Source: CADEED01 sp041395625
GTDB taxonomy: Bacteria; Pseudomonadota; Gammaproteobacteria; Steroidobacterales; Steroidobacteraceae
Length of the DNA: 64,000 nucleotides
Assembly: GCA_041395625.1 (NCBI GenBank)
Contig: JAWLAE010000003.1
Coordinates: 186,001 to 250,000, forward strand
Reading direction: 5' to 3'
In this document: in pieces, positions 7,330 through 16,848 of the stretch
How the letters are laid out: the number at the start of each line of letters is the position of its first letter
Numbering within the stretch: the first letter of the stretch is position 1
Program-made: the position numbers and the translations under genes
Notes under the pieces: model-generated
Told to the model about the DNA's origin: nothing
The model's input: the letters and a program-made list of their open reading frames with translations, nothing else
Databases searched by the model: none

Positions 7330-9078
7330 ATGACGCAATCGCTCACTGGCGGCAGAGTCGTCAGTCGCGCACTGGCTCGCTATGGCTCGCGCACAGTGTT
7401 CGCACTGGCGGGAGCGTCGCACACGCATTTGCTCGATGCGCTCGATCGTGATGGCTTTCGCATCGTCAGCGGTCGGCATGAGTCCGGCACGATCGGCGCG
7501 GCAGACGGCTACGCCCGCATCAGTGGTCAACTGGGCGTCGCGCTGATCATCGCCGACCAGGGTACGCCCAACGCGATCAACGGCATCGCCACCGCATTTC
7601 ATGCCTGCTCGCCGGTGCTCGTCATCATCGCGCGCCTGCCCAACTCCTGGACCGAGGCGGAGTCCGAGTACGACAACGCCAAGCATCCGCTAGTGGGTTC
7701 GATCACCAAATGGGCGCGCACCGTACCGGCCGCAGAGCGACTGGCAGAGTATGTGGATGTTGCGGCCAAACGCGCCTTGTCCGGACGCCCCGGCCCAGTC
7801 GTACTGCAGATTCCACAGGAGTATCTGGCGCAGTCGTTAGCCACTGCCGGCGCGGCGCAACAGCCGCCACCGGCCATCGGTCGACCGGGAGCAGATCATG
7901 CTGCCGTTGCTGCCGCGGCGGAATTGTTGGCGAATGCCGAACGCCCCCTGTTGATTGCTGGTGCGGGCGCCGCATGGGGCCAGGCAGCGGCACCGATCAA
8001 CTCATTGGTGCACGAGTTAGGTCTGCCGATAGCGGGTAACGGTCTCGGCCGCGGCATCGTTGCGGAGGATTGGGAGCGTTCGTTCAACTGGCCGCTGATG
8101 CAGATCGCTGCCGATCGGGCGGACGTAGTCTGCGTCGTTGGCGCGCGGCTGAAGCAACGACTGGGCTATGGCCTGCCACCCCGGTTTGCACCGGTAGCGA
8201 AGTTCATTCAGATCGATATCGAGGCACAAGAACTGTCGCGCAATCGGCGCGTCGACGTACCAATCGCGGCAGACGCAGGCCTGGCAAGCGCTGCACTGCT
8301 GACCGCGCTGCGTGCTCGCGGCGCCAAACCGCGTGCCAATGCACTGTGGGTGCGCGACGCACTGGCGGAGCGGCTGCAGTACCTCGACGATCTACAGGCG
8401 CGCTGCGCAGCGCCGACAGCCGCCGATCGCGCGGTGCACCCCTTGGCGATGGGCCGGCAAATTGCAGCGCTGGCACCCCGCAACAGCATCTTCGTCGGCG
8501 ATGGCGCCGACGTGCAGAACTGGATGTACGGCGCGCTCAAGGTGACGCAAGCACCGGGATTTCTCGATCACTATCCGATGGGCGCGATGGGCGTGGGCAC
8601 GCCGCTCGCGGTGGGGGCGGCGGCGGCTGCCCGCGAGCTCGCCGAGCGCTCCGGACAACCCGCCCGCCGGGTCATACTAACGACTGGCGACGGCTCCTTC
8701 GGTTTCTATCCGGCGGAGCTGCACGCGGCGGCGGCGGCCTGCTTGCCGCTGGTGGTCGTCATCGGTAACGACGGCGCCTGGGGAACAGAGCTGCATGGGC
8801 AGATGCAGGCCATCCAGCGCAGCGTCAACACCGAACTCGGCCTGCAGCGCTATGAAATGATCGGTGCGGCGTTCGGCTGCCATGCCGAGTACGTCAGTTG
8901 TCACCGCGAGCTGCAACCGGCGCTGGAGCGCGCGTTTGCAGCTCGCACGCCGAGCGTGGTGAATGTCGTGCTGGATCGAGAAGCCGGCCTCGAACTCAAG
9001 CGTGAGCCCAAGGCGCGCATGATCCTGTTCGATGATCTCGCCACCAATCTCGCCAACCAACACCAGTTCGAGGGCTGA
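7330..9078 (+). CDS. ThDP-dependent enzyme of the acetolactate-synthase / 2-hydroxyacyl-CoA-lyase family
   Basis: A 582-aa thiamine-diphosphate enzyme with the usual three domains. The PYR domain carries catalytic Glu51 in SGRHESGTIGAADGYAR; a central domain covers about 190-330; the PP domain has the Mg-ThDP motif GDGSFGFYPAELHAA starting at 453 and ending with the Asn of IGNDGAWGTE. There is no adjacent regulatory small subunit and no branched-chain amino acid genes, so classical IlvB is unlikely. A 2-hydroxyacyl-CoA lyase or oxo-acid decarboxylase is equally possible. Only 5 bp separate it from the MFS gene that follows, suggesting that they handle the same compound. Confidence 0.85.
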   Translation: MTQSLTGGRVVSRALARYGSRTVFALAGASHTHLLDALDRDGFRIVSGRHESGTIGAADGYARISGQLGVALIIADQGTPNAINGIATAFHACSPVLVIIARLPNSWTEAESEYDNAKHPLVGSITKWARTVPAAERLAEYVDVAAKRALSGRPGPVVLQIPQEYLAQSLATAGAAQQPPPAIGRPGADHAAVAAAAELLANAERPLLIAGAGAAWGQAAAPINSLVHELGLPIAGNGLGRGIVAEDWERSFNWPLMQIAADRADVVCVVGARLKQRLGYGLPPRFAPVAKFIQIDIEAQELSRNRRVDVPIAADAGLASAALLTALRARGAKPRANALWVRDALAERLQYLDDLQARCAAPTAADRAVHPLAMGRQIAALAPRNSIFVGDGADVQNWMYGALKVTQAPGFLDHYPMGAMGVGTPLAVGAAAAARELAERSGQPARRVILTTGDGSFGFYPAELHAAAAACLPLVVVIGNDGAWGTELHGQMQAIQRSVNTELGLQRYEMIGAAFGCHAEYVSCHRELQPALERAFAARTPSVVNVVLDREAGLELKREPKARMILFDDLATNLANQHQFEG

Positions 9079-9083
9079 CAAGC

Positions 9084-10424
9084 ATGCGAGCAGACACTCC
9101 GCCCTATCCCAGACCAGCCTATGCGTGGTTCGTGGTTGCTGTGATGCTGGCCGCCTACATCCTGTCGTTCATCGATCGCGACATCCTGTCGTTGCTGATC
9201 GGTGAACTGCAGCGTGACTTGTCGCTCAATGACAAGGACATCGGCTGGCTGTTAGGCGCACCGTTCGCACTGTTCTACGCCACGTGTGGGATCTTCATTG
9301 CCTGGCTGGCCGATCGCGGCAGCCGCAAGTGGGTGATAGCCGGTGGTGTCACGCTGTGGAGCATCGCGACCGTGGCTTGCGGCTTTGCGTCCAATTACAC
9401 GGAGCTGTTCACGGCGCGCATTGGCGTTGCCGTGGGTGAAGCGGCGCTCACGCCACCGGTACTGTCGTTGCTGAGAGACTATTTCCCGCCGGAGCGCATC
9501 GGGCGCGCGATCGGTCTGTACACGGCCGGTGTCTCGAGCGGTGCTGGTATCGCCAATATCATCGGTGGTAGCGTACTGCCGACTTTGGTGGCTACCGGCG
9601 CTGTGACCGTGCCACTCGCCGGCGTGCTCGAGCCCTGGCAACTCATGTTCGTGGTAGTCGGACTGCCAGGCTTGCTCGTGGCGCTGCTGATTGCGACGAC
9701 TGTCCGTGAACCGGTGCGGCGCGATGCAGGAACTGCCGCCGGCCAACCAGTATCCATTCCGACTACGCTCAGACACCTGCGTGAGCACGCCAAGGTGTTC
9801 GTGCCATTGTTCGTCGGACTCGCCGGCATCGCCATCATGGGTTACGGGGTCAATTACTGGGTACCTGAGTTCTTTCGCCGCACTTACGCACTCGACACGG
9901 AGACTTACGGCTTCTTCATCCGCTGGCGCGGAGTCTTGTTAGTTATCTTCGGCATGCTCGGTGTGATTGGCGGTGGCTGGCTGTGCGATGTACTGCGTCG
10001 CAAATACGCTGATGGCTATCTGCGGGTCGCGTTGATCGGCTATGCCTTCCTGATCGTCGGCTACACGCTGCTGCCGCTGATGCCGACGCCAGAGCTGGCA
10101 CTCGCCATGGTGATCCCAGCCACCCTCGGCGGCGCCATTCCTACGGCGGCCGGGGCGGCGGCCGTCATCAGCATCGCGCCGGCCAACATGCGGGCCCAGG
10201 TAACGGCAGTGTACTACTTCACCCTGAATCTGATCGGCTTCGCGATCGGTCCGATCGCCGTGGCATGGCTGACCGAGGACATCTTCCAGGATGAGAACAT
10301 GCTGCGTTACTCGCTGGCCATCGTCGCTTTCGTCGCTGCTGCGGTCGGTGCGGCGCTGATCATGGTGGCCGTGCGACCATACCGTGCGCGCAGCGCCGCA
10401 CTGGCACCATTGGTCGAGAAATAA
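9084..10424 (+). CDS. MFS transporter (spinster-like)
   Basis: A 446-aa major facilitator with twelve predicted membrane segments. The N-terminal FIDRDILSLLIGELQRDL and WLADRGSRKWVI match the spinster/anion-cation symporter-like branch, including the conserved loop 2-3 motif. It starts 5 bp after the ThDP enzyme stop, so the two genes are almost certainly co-transcribed. The substrate is unknown; an organic acid related to the ThDP enzyme is a reasonable guess. A 58-bp gap leads to the next gene in the same direction. Confidence 0.9.
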   Translation: MRADTPPYPRPAYAWFVVAVMLAAYILSFIDRDILSLLIGELQRDLSLNDKDIGWLLGAPFALFYATCGIFIAWLADRGSRKWVIAGGVTLWSIATVACGFASNYTELFTARIGVAVGEAALTPPVLSLLRDYFPPERIGRAIGLYTAGVSSGAGIANIIGGSVLPTLVATGAVTVPLAGVLEPWQLMFVVVGLPGLLVALLIATTVREPVRRDAGTAAGQPVSIPTTLRHLREHAKVFVPLFVGLAGIAIMGYGVNYWVPEFFRRTYALDTETYGFFIRWRGVLLVIFGMLGVIGGGWLCDVLRRKYADGYLRVALIGYAFLIVGYTLLPLMPTPELALAMVIPATLGGAIPTAAGAAAVISIAPANMRAQVTAVYYFTLNLIGFAIGPIAVAWLTEDIFQDENMLRYSLAIVAFVAAAVGAALIMVAVRPYRARSAALAPLVEK

Positions 10425-10482
10425 TGCAAGAATCGGGTGTCGAGCACCGTCTGCTCGCCTTATTCAATCAGGAACCGCTTTC

Positions 10483-11235
10483 ATGAGCCAATCAGCCGCA
10501 TCGAATCTGCCGATCCTGCAGCGCGACCACAAGAGCGTGATGGGCCGCATCAAGTATCTGTCGAAGAAGCCCGAACGCATGGATCAGGAACGCGGCCGGG
10601 AGTATTTCCGGATCGATGTGCACGCTGATGGCACACGCACCTGCGTCGCTCACACCGAAATCGACGATCGACCGAGCGTGATGCGCGATGCGATCTATTC
10701 CCTCGACAAGGACTGGATGCCGACCGACTGCGCGATGCGCCTGTCGGTGGATAGCAAGTTCATGGGGTCGGGCTGGTTCCGCTTCCACCCGCAATATGCG
10801 GAATGTGAAACCTGGACGTCACTCGAGGGTCGGGTGTCACAACGCATGGATCTTGCCGAACCGCTGGTTACCTTCCAGAATCACGCAATTGCCTGCGATG
10901 CTTGGCATCTACGCCTGATCGACCGCAAGAAGCCCGGACAGGTGCAGCGCATCAAGCAGATCCTGCTGTCGTCGCCCGATCATCGTGGCGCGACCGGCCC
11001 GTTGCTGTATTCGATCGGCCTCAATCTCGTCTATGTGGGCCCCGAGAAGGTGACAGTCGAAGCAGGCACGTTCGATGCCTGGCACTACCAATTCGTCACC
11101 AACCCGGAGCTGCCACAGGAGCATCCGCCGTACGATGTCTGGTGCACGGCGGATGGTGAGTTCCTGTTCCTGAAAGGTGGCGTTGCCGGCTATATGCAGA
11201 CCTACTACGAGCTGGCCGAACTCAGCCGCGGCTGA
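10483..11235 (+). CDS. Conserved hypothetical protein (possibly DUF3108-like)
   Basis: A 250-aa soluble protein without signal peptide or membrane segments. The C-terminal part, with KVTVEAGTFDAWHYQF and a final YDVWCTADGEFLFLKG, resembles beta-rich proteins of the DUF3108 kind, but the match is weak and I do not recognise the family with certainty. The ATG at 10483 follows a short AGGAA; the longer open frame upstream would overlap the MFS gene. It lies third in the ThDP enzyme-MFS transcription unit and may act on the same compound. Confidence 0.7.
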   Translation: MSQSAASNLPILQRDHKSVMGRIKYLSKKPERMDQERGREYFRIDVHADGTRTCVAHTEIDDRPSVMRDAIYSLDKDWMPTDCAMRLSVDSKFMGSGWFRFHPQYAECETWTSLEGRVSQRMDLAEPLVTFQNHAIACDAWHLRLIDRKKPGQVQRIKQILLSSPDHRGATGPLLYSIGLNLVYVGPEKVTVEAGTFDAWHYQFVTNPELPQEHPPYDVWCTADGEFLFLKGGVAGYMQTYYELAELSRG

Positions 11236-11246
11236 TCGTCGGCGCG

Positions 11247-11822
11247 CTAAGGCTCGTAACCGGTCGCCCCGCCCACGGCTTCGTCGTAGTTGCCGCTCAG
11301 ATAGTTGGCGACCAGTACGGTTACCCGCTGCAACATGGCATTGTCGTGCGCTCCCACTGTCCAGGCACCGGCCATCGCGTTGGCACGCTGGTAGAACTCT
11401 GGTGTTGCGATCACTTTGCCCGACGGCTGCTCGACGATCTTCACGTTGATCACGATCTTGCCATCGCCCATGAACGCGCCTGCGAAGAAGCGACCGGCAC
11501 CCGACGGTTTGTGCAGTGTGGTAATCGTCGACTCGATCACCAGTTTGTTAGGAGCCTGTAGGTCTGCTTTGGCGTTCCAGCCACTCAGGATGGGATCGAC
11601 GGCCGCGCGCATGTTCTCGTCCACCTTGGCCAGGACCTTGCCCGCGTTCTTCTTGCTTTCGATGCCGGGCTGTAGCTGTACCGGTGCCAGCTCATAAGCC
11701 GAATAGCCTGCCAGCTTGTTCGCCGGGGGTGGATTTGGCGGCGCCGCGAGTGCCGCGGTTGCCACGCAGGCAGCGATCGCAAATGCCGCCAGCCGGCGCC
11801 TGAAACCAGTACTCTCGAACAT
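11247..11822 (-). CDS. Secreted DUF4410-like protein
   Basis: A 191-aa protein with a clear signal peptide (RRRLAAFAIAACVATAALAA) and an exported domain. VIESTITTLHKPSGAGRFF, GDGKIVINVKIVEQPSGKVI and the closing VANYLSGNYDEAV resemble DUF4410 proteins, a periplasmic or lipoprotein family of unknown role. There is no lipobox Cys, so it is probably periplasmic. It is convergent with the 250-aa gene, 11 bp away, and divergent from the second MFS gene. Confidence 0.75.
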   Translation of the reverse strand: MFESTGFRRRLAAFAIAACVATAALAAPPNPPPANKLAGYSAYELAPVQLQPGIESKKNAGKVLAKVDENMRAAVDPILSGWNAKADLQAPNKLVIESTITTLHKPSGAGRFFAGAFMGDGKIVINVKIVEQPSGKVIATPEFYQRANAMAGAWTVGAHDNAMLQRVTVLVANYLSGNYDEAVGGATGYEP

Positions 11823-11950
11823 GCTGCCTCTCCTTGGGTTGGGTCTGCGTACGACACCGGCACGGTGCGGCGCGATGATAGCCGGTTGCGGCCTTGGGCG
11901 GCGACAGGTTTGCTACCAGTCGTGCACTGCAGTGGACGGGGAGAGCACGT

Positions 11951-13168
11951 ATGAATGAGTTGTGGAGCCGACGTGGAATCCTGTTGGCCACGATGGCAGG
12001 CGTCGGGTTGTCGATCGCCACGATCCCACCCTATGTACTGAGTGTGTTCGCCCGGCCCATGACACAGGAATTGGGGTGGTCGATGCAGGCCTATCAGACC
12101 GTCAATCTGTTGATCCCGCTCGGCATCATGTTTGCTTCGCCGCTCGGCGGCTACCTGGTCGACAGATATGGACCGCGGCGCGTGGCACTGATCGGCATCA
12201 TGACATTCTCGCTCGGTATCGCGGCCTTCAGCCTGGTCACCGCGTCACCCTGGACATTCTATTTCTGCATGTTCCCGCTGGTGTTGTTAGCCTGCGGCAT
12301 TCTGCCGATCACCTGGACGCGGCTGGTCAACACGCATTTCCTGCGGCAGCGCGGCGCAGCACTCGGCCTCACGCTGTCCGGCAGCGGTGTTGCAGCCATC
12401 TTTCTGCCGTCCTTGACGCAGACGGTGATCGACGCGGCAGGCTGGCGGAGTGCCTGGCTGGTGCTCGCAGCCCTGCCAGTCCTGATCGCCTGGCCGCTGG
12501 CGTGGTGGTTCGTGCGCGACGAACGCGCGCACCATGGCGAGCCCGCCTCGAAGCACGTTGCAGCCAACGCAGCAATGTGGGGCCGGACCCTGGGCGAGGC
12601 CCTGCGCTCGCGCCAGTTCTGGCTGCTGGCGGGCAGCCTGTGTGCAATCTCAGTTTGCCTCGGCGCGTGGACCGCCAATCTGGTCCCGGTCCTGATGACC
12701 AAGGATCTCGACGCACCGGCCGCCGCCAGGCTGGCTGGCGTGTTGGGGATCTCAGTCATCTTCGGGCGCATCGGCGCCGGCATGCTGCTCGACCGGTTCT
12801 GGGCGCCGGCGATCAATTCGATGATCTTCCTGCTGCCGATCATCGGCTTCAACATGCTCTACATCGTGGAGCCCCAGATATGGCAGCTGGCACTCGCGGT
12901 CATCCTGTGCGGCATCGCGGCTGGAGCTGAGTACGACTTCCTCGCCTACTTCCTTGCGCGCTATTTCGGACTTGCGCATTACGGCAAGATCTTCGCCATG
13001 ATCATTCTGCCCGTCTCACTGGCCACGTCGGCCGGCGCTATGATCGGCGGGCGCGTCCTCGATGCCACCGGGTCCTTGAATGCGGCGGTGCCCGCGTTCA
13101 CGATCGCGACGCTGATCGCGGCAGCATTGCCGCTGGCGCTCGGACGCTATCCACAACAACCGACATGA
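11951..13168 (+). CDS. MFS transporter (monocarboxylate/oxalate-formate-like)
   Basis: A 405-aa twelve-helix major facilitator. The loop 2-3 motif is LGGYLVDRYGPRRVAL, and the second half repeats the pattern with RIGAGMLLDRFW. The overall style (VFARPMTQELGWSMQAYQ near the N-terminus) resembles OFA/monocarboxylate-porter members. The ATG at 11951 starts a normal N-terminal helix and follows a GGGGAGAG purine stretch; an upstream in-frame ATG would add 19 residues without a ribosome site. No enzyme is linked to it, so the substrate is not predictable. Confidence 0.9.
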   Translation: MNELWSRRGILLATMAGVGLSIATIPPYVLSVFARPMTQELGWSMQAYQTVNLLIPLGIMFASPLGGYLVDRYGPRRVALIGIMTFSLGIAAFSLVTASPWTFYFCMFPLVLLACGILPITWTRLVNTHFLRQRGAALGLTLSGSGVAAIFLPSLTQTVIDAAGWRSAWLVLAALPVLIAWPLAWWFVRDERAHHGEPASKHVAANAAMWGRTLGEALRSRQFWLLAGSLCAISVCLGAWTANLVPVLMTKDLDAPAAARLAGVLGISVIFGRIGAGMLLDRFWAPAINSMIFLLPIIGFNMLYIVEPQIWQLALAVILCGIAAGAEYDFLAYFLARYFGLAHYGKIFAMIILPVSLATSAGAMIGGRVLDATGSLNAAVPAFTIATLIAAALPLALGRYPQQPT

Positions 13169-13255
13169 GATATGCCCGGCGCGTTCGATGCGCACTGGGT
13201 GACCGAGACGACCGAGCTCATTGCAGTCATCTCGTCGCGTGCTAACACCTGATCG

Positions 13256-13471
13256 TCAGAAATTGATCGAGCCGCCGATCAGCAGGAATCCGACCGTGAG
13301 GGCCAACCAGTTGCCGAGTGACTCGCGGCGCCGCAGATACACCAGCCGCGCGCGGGCCAGCCGGCTGCCATAGTCGTTATCGCAGGTGCCGCGCCGTTCG
13401 AGGAAGCGCTGCCAGCGCAGCGGCGGCGAGACGGGGGCGGCGTTGAGTGGGTAGCGAGGCGTCGTATTCAT
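13256..13471 (-). CDS. Small single-span membrane protein, unknown
   Basis: A 71-aa protein with a basic N-terminal half (WQRFLERRGTCDND, ARARLVYLRRRES) and one C-terminal membrane helix (LGNWLALTVGFLLIGGSINF). I do not recognise it. The ATG at 13469-13471 is preferred because the 18 residues upstream of it do not resemble a protein N-terminus. It is divergent from pdsR, 144 bp away. Confidence 0.5.
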   Translation of the reverse strand: MNTTPRYPLNAAPVSPPLRWQRFLERRGTCDNDYGSRLARARLVYLRRRESLGNWLALTVGFLLIGGSINF

Positions 13472-13615
13472 GATGCAGTCTCCAGTTGGCCTGCAGACCA
13501 TTGCACACACGCATCCGGCCGACATCGGGCACGATTTCGGGCGCTGCGCGGACCGATTCTGACCAATTGTGGCCGGCCTGCGCGCGAGCCAGGGCGCGCG
13601 CTACACTGCGGGTCT

Positions 13616-14305
13616 ATGAAGAAGCAGATTGCAATCGTGGAAGATGAACCGGCCATCCGCGACAACTACGCCGCTGCTTTTGCCCGCGAGGGCTATGCGG
13701 TGCGCACATTCGCGAATCGCCGTGAGGCCATGACGGCGTTTGCGACCCGGCTGCCGGATCTCGCGGTGATCGACATTTCGCTGGAGCACGAGCCGGAAGG
13801 TGGCTTCGACTTGTGTCGGGATCTGCGCAGCCTCTCGCCAGAGTTGCCGATCATCTTTCTGACCGCCCGCGATTCCGAGCTCGACGCCGTCTCGGGACTG
13901 CGACTCGGCGCCGACGATTTTCTCACCAAGGACCTGTCGCTCGGGCATCTGATCGCGCGCGTCAACGCACTGTTCCGGCGCGTCGACGCCCTGCGACGGC
14001 CGACCGAGGACCAGCAGATCATCCGGCGTGGCGCGCTGACTATCGATGCCGAGCGCATGGCGGTCGAGTGGCAGGGGCAGGTGGTGCTGCTGTCGCTCAC
14101 CGAGTTCTGGATCGTGCACGCGCTCGGCAAACATCCCGGACACGTCAAGAATCGTCAGCAATTGATGGACGCAGCCAATGTGGTGCTGGATGACAATACC
14201 ATCACCTCTCACGTCAAGCGCATTCGCCGCAAGTTTCAGGTGATCGACCCGAGCTTCGATGCCATCCAGACCGTGTACGGCATGGGTTATCGCTGGGTCG
14301 AGTGA
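13616..14305 (+). CDS. pdsR: PdsR-type response regulator (dedicated sortase system)
   Basis: A 229-aa OmpR/PhoB-type regulator. The receiver domain has acidic Glu9/Asp10 and phospho-acceptor Asp53 (LAVIDISLEHE); the winged-helix domain ends with TITSHVKRIRRKFQ and VYGMGYRWVE. It resembles the response regulator that NCBI names for the proteobacterial dedicated sortase system. The partner kinase starts 10 bp downstream. A possible -10 element TACACT lies just upstream of the gene. No sortase or LPXTG target is present in the window. Confidence 0.88.
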   Translation: MKKQIAIVEDEPAIRDNYAAAFAREGYAVRTFANRREAMTAFATRLPDLAVIDISLEHEPEGGFDLCRDLRSLSPELPIIFLTARDSELDAVSGLRLGADDFLTKDLSLGHLIARVNALFRRVDALRRPTEDQQIIRRGALTIDAERMAVEWQGQVVLLSLTEFWIVHALGKHPGHVKNRQQLMDAANVVLDDNTITSHVKRIRRKFQVIDPSFDAIQTVYGMGYRWVE

Positions 14306-14315
14306 GCCGCCTCGC

Positions 14316-16418
14316 ATGAACCTCGGCCCCACGAGCGGCTTGCGCCTGCGCACCAAACTGCTGCTGCTTGCACTAACGACTTTGACACTGCCGTGGGCGG
14401 GCTGCCAATACGCCAAGGAAATGGAATCGGTACTGCGGGCGAATGAACAGCAGTCCTTGCTCGCCGTCGCCAGTACGATTGCCGCCTCGCTGCAAGGGCG
14501 GCGCGAATTGCTGTATCGAACCGGCGCCGCGAAACAGTCGCGCACCGCGGGGCCGCTCGACATCGAACCTATCGTCATGACGGCAACGCCGGTGCTCGAC
14601 GGCATCGCGGACGAATGGCCGTCGGACAGCCGCAATACCAAGGTGCTGGAAAAGTCGGACGGCGACAGCCTGCGCTTGCTGACGACTACCAGGGATCGCT
14701 GGCTGTACGGGCTCGCGATCGTGCGCGACAACAAGCTGGTATTCGATCGCTCCGACGTCACGCCGCTCGATAGCGCCACCCTGGGAGATCGACTGTGGCT
14801 GGCATTCGACGATCCGCGCGGCGGCCAGCAGCGGGTGTTTCTGTCGGCATCAGGCCCTGGCGCGCTGCGCGGCAGACGCATCGAGACGCGCGAGTATGGC
14901 CGCGAGGAAGTCGTGGATGAGTTGCGTGTCGAAGGCGCCTGGCGCGTGTTGCGGGACGGCTACGCGATCGAGTTTCGCATCCCCTTGTCGATGATCGGCC
15001 AGCATTTCGGTGTGCTGATCGACGATCGCGATCGCCGCGGCGGCGTACGCAGCAGTCTCGGCACGCTCGATCCTGCAGAACTCACTGCGACCGGCCTGTT
15101 GATAGCGGCATCTCCCGATCTCAGCGACCGACTGCAGCAGTTTGCACAGCCGGGCGTGGAGCTGCAGGTAGCCAGTCGGACCGGCGCGACGCTGGCACGA
15201 CTTGAGGCGCCAGCCTTGCCACAGGACTACACCGCCATGCGCGGTCTGCTGCCGCGGCTGTATCGGCGTTTTCTAGACGGCGATCGCATCCCGAGGCGGA
15301 CGTCAGACGCAGAGCGTGAGCGTTTGAGCCGCGAACTGGTAGCCACCGCCAGTGCCGGCAAGGCCACCACCGCGTTGACCGCCGGGCGCTACGAGAACCG
15401 GGTCATCGTCACCGCGGCCGTACCGATATTCGACAACGATCGCCAACAGGTCATCGGCGTATTGCAGCTTGCGCAGACTGCCGATCGCTGGCTGACGTTG
15501 CGTGATCGTGCGCTGACACGCTTGCTCAATCTGACCCTGCTGGCCACTGGCCTCGCCGTTCTCGCCACATTCTGGTTTGCCGGTCGCCTGGCGCTCAGGA
15601 TCGCGCGTCTGCGTGCCGCGAGCGAAAGCGCTCTCACGCGCGAGGGGCGACTGGCGGTCGACCTCCCCGAAACGAACGCGCCTGATGAACTGGGGGACCT
15701 GTCGCGCAGTTTCGACGCGCTGTTGCGTCGGCTGAACGGCTACACGGGCTACCTGCGGACGCTCGCTGGCAAGCTGGCGCACGAGATCCGTACGCCGCTC
15801 ACGATCGTGCGGTCGTCGCTCGACAACCTGGAGCACGAGCCGCTGTCTGCGGACGCCACGACCTACGTGGCCCGTGCCCGGCACGGCGCGGAACGACTCA
15901 ATGGCATTCTGCTCGCCATGGGCGCTGCCACGCGGGTTGAAGAAGCGATCGCGAACAGTGAGCGGGTCGAGTTCGATTTGGGCGACGTGGTGCGCTCTGC
16001 GGTAGATGCGTACGCGAGTGCATTTTCTGCACGCCGGTTCACATTGGAGCAGCCGGATGGCAGCTGCAGGCTGCGCGGCTCGCCCGATCTGATCGTGCAG
16101 ATGCTCGACAAGCTGATCGACAATGCCGTCGATTTCAGCGCAAATGGCGACACGATCATCGTCCGATTGTTGGCCGATCCGACCGGCGCACGACTCGAAG
16201 TCGAGAACCCAGGGCCCTTGCTGCCCGACACGCGCGACTCGCTGTTCGAGTCGCTGTGGCAGTCTCGCCAGGGCACGGACGCGCGACCGCATTTTGGCCT
16301 GGGTCTCTACATTGTCCGCCTGATCGCCGATTTTCACGGCGGATATGCCCGCGCCGCCAACCTGCCAGACCACAGCGGTGTGCGCCTCAGTGTCACACTG
16401 GCGCGCACCAGCGACTGA
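14316..16418 (+). CDS. pdsS: PdsS-type sensor histidine kinase (dedicated sortase system)
   Basis: A 700-aa inner-membrane kinase, close to the length of the PdsS family. TM1 lies at about 10-25, followed by a large periplasmic domain (about 30-400) whose beginning (TPVLDGIADEWPSD, DRLWLAFDDPRGG) looks like a CBM9-type beta-sandwich. TM2 is near 405-430, then HAMP, the H-box LAHEIRTPLTIVRSSLDN with His489, and HATPase motifs DKLIDNAVDFS and FGLGLYIVRLIA. The ATG at 14316 is 10 bp after the pdsR stop. It presumably phosphorylates PdsR; the signal is unknown, but a carbohydrate is suggested by the sensor fold. Confidence 0.88.
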   Translation: MNLGPTSGLRLRTKLLLLALTTLTLPWAGCQYAKEMESVLRANEQQSLLAVASTIAASLQGRRELLYRTGAAKQSRTAGPLDIEPIVMTATPVLDGIADEWPSDSRNTKVLEKSDGDSLRLLTTTRDRWLYGLAIVRDNKLVFDRSDVTPLDSATLGDRLWLAFDDPRGGQQRVFLSASGPGALRGRRIETREYGREEVVDELRVEGAWRVLRDGYAIEFRIPLSMIGQHFGVLIDDRDRRGGVRSSLGTLDPAELTATGLLIAASPDLSDRLQQFAQPGVELQVASRTGATLARLEAPALPQDYTAMRGLLPRLYRRFLDGDRIPRRTSDAERERLSRELVATASAGKATTALTAGRYENRVIVTAAVPIFDNDRQQVIGVLQLAQTADRWLTLRDRALTRLLNLTLLATGLAVLATFWFAGRLALRIARLRAASESALTREGRLAVDLPETNAPDELGDLSRSFDALLRRLNGYTGYLRTLAGKLAHEIRTPLTIVRSSLDNLEHEPLSADATTYVARARHGAERLNGILLAMGAATRVEEAIANSERVEFDLGDVVRSAVDAYASAFSARRFTLEQPDGSCRLRGSPDLIVQMLDKLIDNAVDFSANGDTIIVRLLADPTGARLEVENPGPLLPDTRDSLFESLWQSRQGTDARPHFGLGLYIVRLIADFHGGYARAANLPDHSGVRLSVTLARTSD

Positions 16419-16527
16419 CTGTCGCGCTCTTACGACATTGTTTCTTCGTCAGAACTCTTTACAATTGGCTACATCTGCTGAGCAACAAACCACGTAAGAT
16501 ACTGATCTTAATGGTTTTGGCGAATGC

Positions 16528-16541
16528 GGCAGGGATCTTGC
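16528..16541 (+). promoter_or_regulatory. Sigma54 (-24/-12) promoter-like site
   Basis: CGGCAG, four bases, then TTGCT gives the invariant GG and GC with exactly ten bases between them. It departs from the consensus TGGCAC at the first and last bases of the -24 box. A TTTACA motif lies about 70 bp upstream and TGTAAAG directly after the -12 box. Similar arrangements precede PEP-CTERM genes in some proteobacteria, but that comparison is from memory. Confidence 0.4.
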
Positions 16542-16820
16542 TGTAAAGCCTTAAGCATCCTGGTGATGCGTGTGTGACACAGAAGGATCTGCAACAGGAA
16601 CTGGATCAAATAGAAACCTCGGACTTGCTCGCGAGCACGGTATAGGCGGTCGTTATTAGTCAGGCGGCTGTCTGGAATGGAAATAGCGCGAATTGACGCG
16701 TTGGCCACAGGTGTTGGCCGGAAGCGCACGCTACCAACATGCCAGCCGTGATACTTAGCACTCGCGCAGGCGATTTTTTTTGCTGACAGCGATGGACCGG
16801 AGTCGACAACTGCTGCTTAC

Positions 16821-16848
16821 ACGCCTCGCCATGCGAGGCGTTTTTTTT
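16821..16848 (+). terminator. Rho-independent terminator
   Basis: A 9-bp perfect stem ACGCCTCGC/GCGAGGCGT with loop CAT is followed by a run of eight T. It works only on the plus strand and would end either pdsRS read-through or a small transcript from the preceding gap. It lies just before the convergent SDR gene. Confidence 0.9.

Noticed and set aside
7330..9078. Calling the ThDP enzyme acetolactate synthase IlvB
   Set aside because: No ilvN or other branched-chain genes are present and the gene is linked to a transporter; the family has many other functions.
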